Shown: positions 8,342-16,847 of the stretch, in pieces
How the letters are laid out: each line of letters opens with the position of its first letter
Numbering within the stretch: position 1 is the first letter of the stretch
Assembly (NCBI GenBank): GCA_937902455.1
Contig: CALELI010000130.1
Coordinates: 1-25,611 of the forward strand
Direction of reading: 5' to 3'
Source: an uncultured Prevotellaceae bacterium
GTDB taxonomy: Bacteria > Bacteroidota > Bacteroidia > Bacteroidales > Bacteroidaceae
Length of the DNA: 25,611 nt
Translations under genes and position numbers: made by a program
Notes under the pieces: generated by a model
Told to the model about the DNA's origin: nothing
Databases searched by the model: none
Seen by the model: the letters and a program-made list of their open reading frames with translations, nothing else

Positions 8342-9725
8342 TATTGTAACTGATGTCTTCCACCATCTGCTGAACTCTTTCCATTTCACTTGCCGGCACT
8401 TCTCCGTTCTCGATGTCGTTGCCGAGGAGATTGCATAGTGTGCGACGGAAATATTCATGACGAGGGTATGAGAGGAATGAACGGGAGTCAGTAAGCATTC
8501 CGACGAACCGGCTGAGGAGTCCGAGTACGGAAAGGGTGTTCATCTGATTCTCCATGCCTCGCTTCTGGTCGAGGAACCACCATCCGGAACCCCATTGAAT
8601 CTTACCTGGGCAGCTACCGTCCTGGAAGTTTCCGAGCATGGTTGCAACCATCTCGTTGTCTGCTGGATTGAGGTTGTAGATTATGGTCTTTGTCAGTTTG
8701 TCCTCTGATGCAAGACGATTGAAGAACTTCGACATTGCCTTTGAGGTGTTGAACTGTCCGATAGAGTCGAAGCCTGTGTCAGGACCAAGGAGATTGAACA
8801 TTTTCGTATTGTTGTCGCGGATAGCACCATAATGGAACTGCTGAGTCCATCCAGCGTCGCTATCCATTTCTGCGAACTTCACGAGCATGCAACTCTTGAA
8901 CTTCAGGATTTCGTCCTTCGTGAGTTCCTTTCCGCCATATACCTTGTTGAAGATTTCGTTGATTTCGTTGTCGGTATAGTCCTCTGCATAGAACTCCTCG
9001 ATTCCGTGGTCAGAGAGTTTGCAACCATTCTCTGCAAAGAATTCATGACGCTTCTGAAGGGCATCGATGACATCCTGAAACTTACTGATGGCAACTCCGC
9101 TCACTTCGCTGAGTTTCTCGATATAGGCCTTGTAGTTGACAGGGTTCTCGACTGCCATAGCCTTGTCGGGACGCCAGGCTGGAATCATTCTTGTGAAACC
9201 ATTCTCCGCTGCATACTGCTTGTGGAAACGTAGATCGTCAACTGGATCGTCTGTAGTGCAGACAATCTCAACATTGTACTTCTTCATCAGTCCTCTCGCC
9301 GTGAAAGAAGGGTCGTTCTGCAGCTTGTCGTTACATTCGTCGAATATTTCCCTTGCAGTTTCAGGCTTGAGTAACTTTGTGATGCCAAACGCAGTCTTCA
9401 ACTCGAGATGAGTCCAGTGATAAAGTGGATTGCGGAAGGTATAGGGAACGGTCTCTGCCCATTTTTCAAATTTTTCCCAGTCGGATGTGTCCTTGCCAGT
9501 ACAATACTTCTCGGGAACTCCGTTTGAGCGCATTGCTCTCCATTTGTAGTGGTCACCTCCAAGCCAGAGCTCTGTGATTGATGAGAACTTGTGGTCGTCA
9601 GCCACCATCTGAGGAACAAGATGACAATGATAGTCAATGATTGGCATCTTTGCCGAATGTTCGTGATATAACTTCTGGGCAGTCTCTGTCTGCAACAGGA
9701 AGTTTTCATCCATGAATTGTTTCAT
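8316..9725 (-). CDS. uxaC: Glucuronate/galacturonate isomerase
   Basis: UxaC (EC 5.3.1.12) is a cytoplasmic enzyme that interconverts D-glucuronate with fructuronate and D-galacturonate with tagaturonate. The protein is 469 residues, the usual length. It opens with the amidohydrolase-type metal site HCH (His33 and His35 in IIDYHCHL), continues with TTDDPVDDLRFHK, and ends with the family's SDSRSF-like stretch (LTDSRSFLSYPRHEYFRR). It is the second gene of the unit: uxaB ends 41 bp upstream, across a hexamer repeat, and plug begins inside its last codons. With uxaB and the GH28 at 13853 it makes the first intracellular step of galacturonate use. No promoter box is seen in the short uxaB-uxaC gap, so it is likely co-transcribed with uxaB. 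Confidence 0.97.
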   Translation of the reverse strand: MKQFMDENFLLQTETAQKLYHEHSAKMPIIDYHCHLVPQMVADDHKFSSITELWLGGDHYKWRAMRSNGVPEKYCTGKDTSDWEKFEKWAETVPYTFRNPLYHWTHLELKTAFGITKLLKPETAREIFDECNDKLQNDPSFTARGLMKKYNVEIVCTTDDPVDDLRFHKQYAAENGFTRMIPAWRPDKAMAVENPVNYKAYIEKLSEVSGVAISKFQDVIDALQKRHEFFAENGCKLSDHGIEEFYAEDYTDNEINEIFNKVYGGKELTKDEILKFKSCMLVKFAEMDSDAGWTQQFHYGAIRDNNTKMFNLLGPDTGFDSIGQFNTSKAMSKFFNRLASEDKLTKTIIYNLNPADNEMVATMLGNFQDGSCPGKIQWGSGWWFLDQKRGMENQMNTLSVLGLLSRFVGMLTDSRSFLSYPRHEYFRRTLCNLLGNDIENGEVPASEMERVQQMVEDISYNNAKNYFNF

Positions 9726-9732
9726 ATTTTCT

Positions 9733-9769
9733 TCAGTTTTCGTTTTCGTTTTCGTTATCGTTATCGTTA
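9733..9769. repeat. Hexamer tandem repeat joining uxaB and uxaC
   Basis: On the minus strand the junction reads TAACGA three times, AAACGA twice, then AAACTGA. The first TAA is the stop codon of uxaB, so the array starts with the stop and runs almost to the uxaC ATG (only GAAAAT-like bases intervene). The A-rich 3' half may serve as the uxaC ribosome-loading region; this is inference. Confidence 0.85.
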
Positions 9770-11236
9770 AAGTATGGTCTTTACTGCCTCGAGCATGCCG
9801 AGTGACTGAATCTTGTCGAGGTCAGCCTTTACGAGTGCTGTAAGACCTGGAATGAGGTTGAGGTCTTCGTGCCAGATGTTCTGTGCTGCGAGCACTCCTT
9901 CTGCCACCTTCTGAGTGTCATTCGTTGCCCAGAGGTCCTTCAGCAACTGCATGATTTCCGGTGCATCGTTAGGAATGATTTCTGCCCCGTCAGCTCTTGT
10001 TCCACCTTTGTAGTAAGTAATGATGGCTGCAAGCCCGAATACGAGCCCCTGAGGGAGTTCGCCTTTACGCTGGAGGTACGTCTTCAGTCCTGGAAGGTCA
10101 CGGGTCTCGTACTTAGGGAACGAGTTGAGCATGATGCTTGTGACCTGATGATCCACGTATGGGTTGTTGAAACGCTCAAGAACATCGCCTGCGAATTTCT
10201 CCAGTTCGTCCATTGGAAGGTTGAGGGTCTGCATCAGTTCTTCAAACTGTACCTTGTGGATGAACTTGCCCACTATCTCATGGTTGCAGGCATCCCTTAC
10301 GATATTGATTCCAGAAAGGTATGCGACTGGGGAGAGAACTGTATGAGGACCGTTAAGGAGTGTCACTTTTCTTTCGTGGTAAGGTTTCTCTGATTCTGCG
10401 ATAAGAACGTGGAGACCGGCTTTCTCTGCAGGAAATTCAGCTTTCAGCTCGTCGATGCTCATGTTTTCTGGCTTTTCGATTACCCAGAGATGGAATGCCT
10501 CGCCCTGAACCACAAGATTGTCCTTGTAACAGATCTTTTCCTGAATCTCTGCAATTTCCTTGCGAGGGAATCCTGGTACGATTCGGTCTACGAGTGTAGC
10601 GCATACATAGCAATAGTTCGTAAACCAATTCTTGAATCCATCATAGTCGTTGCCGAAGTCCTCCTTCCAGAGTTCAATATATTTGAAGATACAATCCTTC
10701 AGATGATGCCCGTTGAGGAAAATGAGTTCGCAAGGCATAATTATAAGACCTTTATCCTTGGCTCCGTTGAAGGTCTTGTAACGATGGAAAAGCAACTGTG
10801 TGAGTTTCCCTGGATAACTGCTTGCAGGTGCGTCTGTGAACTTGCATGAGTCATCAAATGCGATTCCAGCTTCTGTAGTGTTAGAAATCACGAATCGTAT
10901 TTCGGGTTGTTCTGCGAGTGCCATAAATGCTGCATTCTGTGTGTAGGGGTTGAGCGCGCGACTAACACAGTCGATTCTGGTCAGGGAATTAACTTTTTCA
11001 CCGTTCAGGCGTCCCTGGAGATTTACATGGTAGAGGCAGTCTTGACCATTAAGCCAGTCAACCATGCCTTTTTCGATTGGCTGAACGATTACTACGCTTG
11101 AGTTGAAATCGGTCTTACGATTCATCCTGTAGATAATCCAGTCTACGAAACATCTCAGGAAGTTTCCTTCTCCAAACTGGATGATTCTTTCCGGTGCGCA
11201 ACTCTTAGGCGCTGTTCTTTTGTTAAGTGATTTCAT
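9767..11236 (-). CDS. uxaB: Tagaturonate reductase
   Basis: UxaB (EC 1.1.1.58) reduces tagaturonate to altronate with NADH in the cytoplasm. The protein has 489 residues, the normal size for this long-chain mannitol-dehydrogenase-type family. Visible marks are the N-terminal dinucleotide segment IIQFGEGNFLRCFVDW (18-33), the ISNTTEAG stretch (117-124), and the catalytic region KVTLLNGPHT with Lys290, Asn295 and His298. It is the first gene of the minus-strand unit reaching down to ygiQ. The 123-bp gap to galE holds a hairpin but no perfect TAnnTTTG box; TTATTTTG is a one-mismatch candidate on the minus strand near 11314-11321. The next enzymes (altronate dehydratase, KDG kinase and aldolase) are not in the window. 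A fructuronate reductase (UxuB) reading is less likely, given the UxaB-type NGPHT motif. Confidence 0.92.
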   Translation of the reverse strand: MKSLNKRTAPKSCAPERIIQFGEGNFLRCFVDWIIYRMNRKTDFNSSVVIVQPIEKGMVDWLNGQDCLYHVNLQGRLNGEKVNSLTRIDCVSRALNPYTQNAAFMALAEQPEIRFVISNTTEAGIAFDDSCKFTDAPASSYPGKLTQLLFHRYKTFNGAKDKGLIIMPCELIFLNGHHLKDCIFKYIELWKEDFGNDYDGFKNWFTNYCYVCATLVDRIVPGFPRKEIAEIQEKICYKDNLVVQGEAFHLWVIEKPENMSIDELKAEFPAEKAGLHVLIAESEKPYHERKVTLLNGPHTVLSPVAYLSGINIVRDACNHEIVGKFIHKVQFEELMQTLNLPMDELEKFAGDVLERFNNPYVDHQVTSIMLNSFPKYETRDLPGLKTYLQRKGELPQGLVFGLAAIITYYKGGTRADGAEIIPNDAPEIMQLLKDLWATNDTQKVAEGVLAAQNIWHEDLNLIPGLTALVKADLDKIQSLGMLEAVKTIL

Positions 11237-11275
11237 ATTCGTCTGTTAATGATTAATAGTTATTCATCTTGTAAA

Positions 11276-11305
11276 GGCTACCCGCAACTCACGTGGCAGG
11301 TAGCC
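11276..11305 (-). terminator. Hairpin between galE and uxaB, possible weak terminator
   Basis: GGCTACC (11276-11282) pairs exactly with GGTAGCC (11299-11305); two further G-C pairs form after one mismatch. Read on the minus strand it follows galE by 55 nt, but only TTT then mixed bases come after it, so it lacks a proper U-tract. It could be a weak terminator of galE or a leader structure of uxaB, whose ATG lies 40 nt further on. Confidence 0.35.
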
Positions 11306-11359
11306 GACAAACACAAAATAAAGTACGACTACCAAACTTGCTTAAAGCCGTACTGTTCT

Positions 11360-12400
11360 TTATTGTATTCCTGCCTCCTTAAGGTGTTTCTGCCAGTTCC
11401 ATGCTGACAGAAGAATGTCATCAAGAGGGGTGTCAGCTTTCCAGCCAAGGATAGAGTTCGCCTTGTCTACGTTTCCCCAGATGGCTTCGATGTCACCTTC
11501 TCTACGGCCACCAATCTTGTAGTTGAGTTTCACCCCTGTAGCTTTCTCAAACGAGTTGATAAGTTCGAGCACACTGCATCCATGACCAGTTCCGATGTTG
11601 AATATCTCTACTGCGTCTTCTGACTTTCCGTCAAGGATTCGTGCCATAGCTGCAACGTGAGCCTTTGCAAGGTCAACGACATAGATGTAATCCCTTATAC
11701 AACTTCCGTCAGGGGTGTCGTAGTCGTTGCCGAATACGGTGAGACATTCCCTTATACCTATTGCAGTCTGGGTAAGGTAAGGTATGAGGTTTGCCGGAAC
11801 ACCATTTGGCAGTTCGCCGATATGGCTTGATGGGTGTGATCCTATTGGGTTGAAGTATCTCAGAATGATGCTCTTTATGTTTGCACCACTGTGAATGTAA
11901 TCCTGAATGATTTCTTCGTTAATCTGCTTAGTGTTACCGTATGGACTTTCTGCTTTCTGGATTGGAGCCTTTTCTGTCACAGGGAGATTCTCCTCGGAAG
12001 GCTGACCGTACACGGTACATGATGAGGAGAAGATGATTCCTTCAACACCGTACTTAGGCATCAGTTCCAGGAGGTTGATGAGTGAGTTGAGATTGTTGCG
12101 GTAGTACATAAGTGGCTTTTCTACAGATTCACCAACGGCCTTGCTGGCGGCGAAATGGATGATGCCCTTAATGTCGTTGTATTTCTTGAAGACGCCTTCG
12201 AGCGCTTCGAAGTCACAACAGTCAACTTTTTCAAAAGCAGGACGTATGCCCGTGATTTTCTCAATACCATCCAGGACATTGTCGTTTGAGTTCGACAAAT
12301 TGTCAATAATTACCACGTTGTAACCTGCCTGCTGTAGCTCCACTGTTGTATGTGAACCGATGAAACCTGTTCCACCAGTTACTAATACTGTCTGCTTCAT
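11360..12400 (-). CDS. galE: UDP-glucose 4-epimerase
   Basis: GalE (EC 5.1.3.2) interconverts UDP-glucose and UDP-galactose with tightly bound NAD; it serves galactose use and surface-sugar synthesis. The 346-residue protein has the Rossmann motif TGGTGFIGSHT at its N-terminus, the Ser region SSSCTVYG, and the short-chain-dehydrogenase pair Tyr154-x3-Lys158 (SPYGNTK). The C-terminal RREGDIEAIWGNVDKA stretch is typical of GalE. I use the ATG at 12400 rather than an in-frame TTG two codons upstream: the ATG places the Rossmann strand right at the N-terminus, as usual. A well-spaced promoter lies just upstream, so galE is likely its own unit, divergent from the lytic transglycosylase. Specificity could extend to UDP-GlcNAc, which sequence alone does not settle. 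Confidence 0.95.
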   Translation of the reverse strand: MKQTVLVTGGTGFIGSHTTVELQQAGYNVVIIDNLSNSNDNVLDGIEKITGIRPAFEKVDCCDFEALEGVFKKYNDIKGIIHFAASKAVGESVEKPLMYYRNNLNSLINLLELMPKYGVEGIIFSSSCTVYGQPSEENLPVTEKAPIQKAESPYGNTKQINEEIIQDYIHSGANIKSIILRYFNPIGSHPSSHIGELPNGVPANLIPYLTQTAIGIRECLTVFGNDYDTPDGSCIRDYIYVVDLAKAHVAAMARILDGKSEDAVEIFNIGTGHGCSVLELINSFEKATGVKLNYKIGGRREGDIEAIWGNVDKANSILGWKADTPLDDILLSAWNWQKHLKEAGIQ

Positions 12401-12428
12401 TATCAATACCTATTTAATAATTATAGTG

Positions 12429-12459
12429 CAAATTTAGATATTTTTCCAGAAATATACAA
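12429..12459 (-). promoter_or_regulatory. galE promoter (-33/-7, Bacteroidota type)
   Basis: On the minus strand TTG (12457-12459) is followed after 20 bp by TAAATTTG (12429-12436), matching the -33 and TAnnTTTG elements with standard spacing. Transcription would begin near 12424, about 24 nt before the galE ATG. Confidence 0.65.
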
Positions 12460-12477
12460 GTATTGACAGATTTTTTT

Positions 12478-12485
12478 TAACTTTG
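12478..12485 (+). promoter_or_regulatory. -7 promoter box for the lytic transglycosylase gene
   Basis: TAACTTTG matches TAnnTTTG exactly and is followed by C. The only upstream TTG (12463-12465) is too close at 12 bp, so the -33 part is weak. Transcription near 12490 would leave about 16 nt before the ATG at 12506. Confidence 0.5.
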
Positions 12486-12505
12486 CACTCCGTTTGAATG
12501 AGCGA

Positions 12506-13711
12506 ATGGCAAAAGTGAATGCAAGACTATATATATTTACTGTTCTGATGCTTCTCTTCGTGAGTTGTAGGGAAAAAACTATGCATAATCCCTTCAATAA
12601 AGTGAACGAGGAAAATCAGACTATTGACCTTACTGAAATTCAGGAGAATGGGGAGATTATTGTGTTCACTCTTTATGGACCTACGAGTTATTTCAAGTTC
12701 CATGGAGAGGATTATGGATACCAGTATAAACTTGTAGAGGATTTTGCCGAGCAAATGGGTGTTCGGGTCAGGGTGGAACTGATGCACAACGAACGTGAAC
12801 TTGTTGACAGGTTCCTACAAGGTGATGGCGACATGATTGCTTACAACCTCACTATTGCGGATTCTCTATATAAACGCCTGATTTATTGTGGAGAGAGTGA
12901 AATTACACACTTTATTGACACTCTTACGGTTACTCATAGTCATTTTTTCCCTGATCAAGAAGACTCCGTAGAACATCATCAGGCATGGGCGGTACGCTAC
13001 GATGCTCCAGAACTTGCACATAATCTCAACCTGTATCTTGCTGAAAATGAATCTCGGTTCCTGGAGATTTCTACACCAAAACAGCATGATGACAATGATG
13101 CCTCTCTTACAGGAGGAACCAGAAGGTACGCGCCTCGTATTGTCCCACGCCAAAGCGTGCTTAATGCGGAGAAAGGCGTGCTATCTCAGTATGACGATCT
13201 TTTCCGTCGTCATTCATCTGTCTGCAAGTGGGACTGGAGACTCCTTGCGGCGCTGTGTTATCATGAATCCGGATTTGATCCTCAAGCCGTCTCATCTGCT
13301 GGTGCTATGGGATTAGGGCAGTTAATGCCTTCAACGGCAAGGTCATACGGAGTAGGACAGGGGCTCCTGTTCAATCCTTCTGATAATCTTCTTGCTGCAG
13401 TGAGAGTGATTAACGACCTTTCTGGCCATTATAGTTCAATACGCAACTCCGATCAGCGCCTTAACTTTGTCCTCGCTGCCTATAATGCAGGAAAGGGACA
13501 TATAGATGATGCTCGCCGACTTGCACGGAAGATGGGAAAGAACCCTAATGTATGGACGAATAATGTAGACAGTGCTGTTCTGTGGCTAATGGTGGATAGC
13601 ATGTATAAGGACCCGGTCGTGGAACATGGATACATGCGTGGCACGGAGACTTTTGGTTATGTTACTTCAATACGTAACCTTTGGCGATATTACAGGAAAG
13701 TGGCACGATGA
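12506..13711 (+). CDS. MltF-like membrane-bound lytic murein transglycosylase (lipoprotein)
   Basis: The enzyme cleaves the MurNAc-GlcNAc bond of peptidoglycan, forming 1,6-anhydro-MurNAc ends. The 401-residue product starts with a lipoprotein signal whose lipobox ends at Cys21 (LFVSC). Residues about 48-200 are a shortened solute-binding (SBP_bac_3-like) module (GEIIVFTLYGP, YQYKLVEDFAEQMGV). Residues about 225-395 form the SLT domain with catalytic Glu254 (CYHESGFDP), then SSAGAMGLGQLMPSTA and the AAYNAGKGH loop. This two-module order is that of MltF. I take ATG 12506; a TTG four codons upstream at 12494 is also in frame and would add four residues. It is divergent from galE and followed by a 27-bp tandem duplication. 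It may help remodel the wall around secretion machinery, but nothing here proves a link to the T9SS. Confidence 0.92.
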   Translation: MAKVNARLYIFTVLMLLFVSCREKTMHNPFNKVNEENQTIDLTEIQENGEIIVFTLYGPTSYFKFHGEDYGYQYKLVEDFAEQMGVRVRVELMHNERELVDRFLQGDGDMIAYNLTIADSLYKRLIYCGESEITHFIDTLTVTHSHFFPDQEDSVEHHQAWAVRYDAPELAHNLNLYLAENESRFLEISTPKQHDDNDASLTGGTRRYAPRIVPRQSVLNAEKGVLSQYDDLFRRHSSVCKWDWRLLAALCYHESGFDPQAVSSAGAMGLGQLMPSTARSYGVGQGLLFNPSDNLLAAVRVINDLSGHYSSIRNSDQRLNFVLAAYNAGKGHIDDARRLARKMGKNPNVWTNNVDSAVLWLMVDSMYKDPVVEHGYMRGTETFGYVTSIRNLWRYYRKVAR

Positions 13712-13728
13712 CAAAACGTCATTACACC

Positions 13729-13782
13729 TTATTAATTATATAATGTTAAACTTCGTTATTAATTATATAATGTTAAACTTCG
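13729..13782. repeat. Two perfect tandem copies of a 27-bp A/T-rich unit
   Basis: Copies at 13729-13755 and 13756-13782 are identical; each begins TTATTAATTATATAATG and ends TTAAACTTCG. The array lies in the 141-bp gap between the transglycosylase gene and the GH28 gene, about 36 bp upstream of the GH28 promoter. Perfect identity suggests a recent duplication. Confidence 0.95.
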
Positions 13783-13788
13783 TTCACG

Positions 13789-13827
13789 AGAGTGCTGAAT
13801 AAATATCACTCTAAATGTTGAAAGAGT
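13789..13827. promoter_or_regulatory. Candidate operator dyad upstream of the GH28 promoter
   Basis: AGAGTG (13789-13794) is complementary to CACTCT (13807-13812), and AGAGT recurs at 13823-13827. The second dyad arm pair spans the -33 TTG (13818-13820). Position and symmetry suit a regulator site, but short arms like these can arise by chance in A/T-rich DNA. Confidence 0.3.
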
Positions 13828-13848
13828 CATATTAATTTTGTAATTTTG
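13818..13848 (+). promoter_or_regulatory. GH28 promoter, leaving little or no leader
   Basis: TTG (13818-13820) is followed after 20 bp by TAATTTTG (13841-13848), an ideal Bacteroidota promoter. A second TAATTTTG lies immediately before it (13833-13840). With the better-spaced box, transcription would begin at about 13852-13853, at the ATG itself. Confidence 0.65.
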
Positions 13849-13852
13849 CGAC

Positions 13853-15283
13853 ATGAAACATAATACTTTTCTCTGTCTTGCGGCACTGCTTGTTTTGGCC
13901 GTGGATATTTTTTGCGGAAATTTGACTATCTGTGCGGGGAACGTTGTGACTGCCCCTGAGTCTCCTTATGCTTTCGAACCACTTTCGATGTACGAGTTTC
14001 CCAATCGTGATTTCTCAATCGTAAAGTATGGCGCAAGGAAAGGTGACGTAAAGGCCACTACTCAGGCATTCCAGAAAGCAATGTCGGCCTGCAACAAGGC
14101 TGGAGGTGGTAGGATTGTGGTGCCTGAGGGTGAATGGGCTACAGGTCCAATTCATTTCAAAAGCAATTGTAACCTTTATCTTAGTGAGGGGGCCAAATTG
14201 GTTTTTGATGATGACTTGAAACTTTATTACCCTGCAGTACAGACATCGTGGGAAGGCGCCGAATGTATGAATATATCACCTCTTCTATATGCTTTTGAGT
14301 GTGAGAATATTGCCATAACAGGAAAGGGTACTCTTGCTCCGAAAATGGATTTCTGGAGAACATGGTTCACTCGTCCTGATTCACACATACAGGCAACGAG
14401 ACAACTTTATGCAATGTGCTCTACAAATGTGCCTGTGACATATCGTCACATGGAGGCAGAAGGTGCGAGAATGCGTCCTCATCTTATCCATTTCAATCGT
14501 TGCAAGAACATACAATTTGCAGATTTCAGTATTCGTGAAAGCCCGTTCTGGACAATACATACCTTTATGTGCAAGGATGTGTGGGTCCACGGACTGGATG
14601 TTTATGCTCATGGCCACAACAATGACGGAATCGACCTTGAAATGACCCAACATGCTGTGGTTGAGGACTGCCGTTTTGATCAAGGTGACGATGCTGTTGT
14701 GCTGAAGGCCGGAAGAAACCAGGATGGATGGAGACTCAATATGCCAACACAGGATATCGTTGTCAGGAACTGCGAAATTGTACAGGGGCATTGTCTTCTC
14801 GGAATTGGCAGCGAGATGTCAGGTGGCGTGAGAAGAGTGTACATGCATGACTGTAATTCCTCCGATCAGGTTTATCGATTGTTCTATATTAAGACAAACC
14901 ACAGACGTGGAGGCTTTGTGGAAGATATAACGGTGGAGAATGTCTCTGCAACGAAAATGTTCCGTGTTTTCGAAATCGATACCGACGTGCTCTATCAATG
15001 GAGAGATATTGTTCCTACATTTGAGACAAAAATCACACGAATCAGGAATATTGCCATACGCCACGCTAAGGCCATTCAGGCTGATGCGGTATATGAGTTG
15101 AGAGGCGATAGCCGTGACGAAATTGACGGGGTAGACGTTGAGGATGTTCATGTCGGCGAACTGTGCCAGTTCTTCTGCAATGTAGAGAACGTTCGCAATT
15201 TACGGACGAAAAACATTACCTACGATAAGTTCGAACCATCCGAAAATAAGATTTCCATACCAGGCTTTTCTCCTGGACGATGA
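13853..15283 (+). CDS. Secreted glycoside hydrolase family 28 (polygalacturonase-type)
   Basis: GH28 enzymes hydrolyse alpha-1,4-galacturonan or related pectin linkages by inversion. The 476-residue protein has a signal peptide (about 1-28) and a right-handed beta-helix pattern. GH28 motifs are in order: NNDGID (256-261, with Asp258), GDDAV (Asp279 and Asp280), His313 in the usual glycine-histidine position (QGHCLLGIGSE), and Lys347 in YIKTN, replacing the canonical RIK. The N-terminal FSIVKYGARKGD stretch is typical of the family. An in-frame stop lies 12 bases upstream and the next Met is residue 45, so ATG 13853 is fixed. It has its own promoter. Together with uxaC and uxaB it points to pectin or galacturonan use; exo versus endo action, or rhamnogalacturonan specificity, cannot be told. 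No neighbouring SusC/SusD pair is seen. Confidence 0.92.
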   Translation: MKHNTFLCLAALLVLAVDIFCGNLTICAGNVVTAPESPYAFEPLSMYEFPNRDFSIVKYGARKGDVKATTQAFQKAMSACNKAGGGRIVVPEGEWATGPIHFKSNCNLYLSEGAKLVFDDDLKLYYPAVQTSWEGAECMNISPLLYAFECENIAITGKGTLAPKMDFWRTWFTRPDSHIQATRQLYAMCSTNVPVTYRHMEAEGARMRPHLIHFNRCKNIQFADFSIRESPFWTIHTFMCKDVWVHGLDVYAHGHNNDGIDLEMTQHAVVEDCRFDQGDDAVVLKAGRNQDGWRLNMPTQDIVVRNCEIVQGHCLLGIGSEMSGGVRRVYMHDCNSSDQVYRLFYIKTNHRRGGFVEDITVENVSATKMFRVFEIDTDVLYQWRDIVPTFETKITRIRNIAIRHAKAIQADAVYELRGDSRDEIDGVDVEDVHVGELCQFFCNVENVRNLRTKNITYDKFEPSENKISIPGFSPGR

Positions 15284-15405
15284 AAAAAGTCTATTGTTGC
15301 TTTCTTTTTGCTTTGTAAAAGTGGAAACAAGTAGCAATTTGTGTAAAATAGAAAATATTTTGATAAAAAATAGTAAATAATTATACGTAATTCATAAATA
15401 TTTTG

Positions 15406-15413
15406 TACCTTTG
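15406..15413 (+). promoter_or_regulatory. -7 promoter box for gdhA
   Basis: TACCTTTG followed by C matches TAnnTTTG. Transcription near 15418 would give a leader of about 57 nt that is very A/T-rich. No clear -33 TTTG is seen at 19-21 bp. Confidence 0.5.
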
Positions 15414-15474
15414 CAGTGAAATAATTTTTTTAAGGTAAAAAGTTTGTGAATTTGTACATCAAAAACTTAATTTT

Positions 15475-16812
15475 ATGGAAGCAAAGAAAGTATTGGACGA
15501 CCTGATGCGTCGATTCCCTAATGAGCCTGAGTATCATCAGGCAGTAAAGGCAGTTCTCGGTACGATTGAAGAAGAATACAACAAGCACCCTGAATTTGAT
15601 AAAGTGAATCTTATCGAACGTTTGTGTATTCCTGATAGAGTGTACACATTCCGTGTGAATTGGATAGACGACAAAGGTAACATCCAGACGAATATGGGAT
15701 ATCGCGTTCAGCACAACAATGCCATTGGCCCTTATAAGGGAGGTATCCGTTTCCACTCTTCTGTGAATCTCGGTATTCTGAAGTTCCTTGCATTTGAACA
15801 GACTTTCAAGAATTCACTCACAACTCTCCCTATGGGTGGAGGTAAGGGAGGAAGTGATTTCTCTCCTCGTGGTAAGAGCAGTGCAGAAGTTATGCGTTTT
15901 TGCCAGGCTTTCATGCTCGAACTGACACGCCATATCGGCCCTGATACAGATGTTCCTGCTGGTGATATCGGTGTCGGTGGACGTGAGGTAGGCTATATGT
16001 TTGGTATGTACAAGAAACTCACAAACGAATTTACAGGTACATTCACAGGAAAAGGCCGTGAATTCGGAGGCTCTCTTGTTCGTCCTGAAGCAACAGGTTA
16101 TGGAAATGTCTATTTCCTCCAGGAAATGCTCAAGACAAAGGGCGAGAGTGTGAAGGGTAAGACTGTGCTTATTTCAGGTTCTGGAAATGTTGCTCAGTAC
16201 ACTGCAGAGAAAGTTCTCCAGCTTGGTGGAAAGGTTCTCACTATGAGTGATTCAGATGGATACGTGTACGATCCTGATGGAATTGACCGTGAGAAACTTG
16301 ACTTCATCATGGAACTTAAGCAGGTTTACCGTGGACGTATCCGTGAGTATGCAGAGAAATATCCAAATGTGAAATATGTTGCTGGTGCCCGTCCTTGGGG
16401 TGAGAAAGCCGACATTGCTCTTCCTTCAGCAACCCAGAACGAAATTAATGGCGACGAGGCTCGTATGCTCATTGCAAATGGAGTCATGGCAGTCAGTGAA
16501 GGTGCCAACATGCCAAGCACTCCTGAGGCAATCAAGGTGTTCCAGGATGCTAAGATTCTCTATGCTCCAGGTAAGGCTGCCAATGCCGGTGGTGTGAGCG
16601 TGTCTGGCCTTGAAATGAGCCAGAACTCTGAGCGTCTCTCATGGACTTCGGAAGAAGTGGACAATTATCTCCACAGAATCATGGAAGATATCCATGCTAA
16701 CTGTCTTAAGTATGGTACGGAGGACGGTGGTTATGTTAACTACGTCAAGGGTGCTAACGTTGCCGGATTCATGAAGGTTGCTAAGGCTATGATGGCTCAG
16801 GGTGTGATGTAA
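15475..16812 (+). CDS. gdhA: Glutamate dehydrogenase, NADP-type
   Basis: Glutamate dehydrogenase (EC 1.4.1.4) aminates 2-oxoglutarate to glutamate in the cytoplasm and is a main ammonia-assimilation route in Bacteroidota. The protein has 445 residues, the standard size of the hexameric short form. Substrate-site residues are visible: Lys88 (GPYKGGIRF), Lys112 (EQTFKNSL), Lys124 in GGGKGGSDF and Asp164 (VPAGDIGVG). The nucleotide-binding motif is ISGSGNVAQY in the second half. The biosynthetic NADP type is favoured by overall similarity to the bacterial GdhA pattern; cofactor preference is not proven. It is a single-gene unit with a promoter box 62 bp upstream and a strong terminator 39 bp downstream. 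Confidence 0.96.
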   Translation: MEAKKVLDDLMRRFPNEPEYHQAVKAVLGTIEEEYNKHPEFDKVNLIERLCIPDRVYTFRVNWIDDKGNIQTNMGYRVQHNNAIGPYKGGIRFHSSVNLGILKFLAFEQTFKNSLTTLPMGGGKGGSDFSPRGKSSAEVMRFCQAFMLELTRHIGPDTDVPAGDIGVGGREVGYMFGMYKKLTNEFTGTFTGKGREFGGSLVRPEATGYGNVYFLQEMLKTKGESVKGKTVLISGSGNVAQYTAEKVLQLGGKVLTMSDSDGYVYDPDGIDREKLDFIMELKQVYRGRIREYAEKYPNVKYVAGARPWGEKADIALPSATQNEINGDEARMLIANGVMAVSEGANMPSTPEAIKVFQDAKILYAPGKAANAGGVSVSGLEMSQNSERLSWTSEEVDNYLHRIMEDIHANCLKYGTEDGGYVNYVKGANVAGFMKVAKAMMAQGVM

Positions 16813-16847
16813 TTGAGCAAGAAAGTTTGCACACAAAAAAATAGTTT

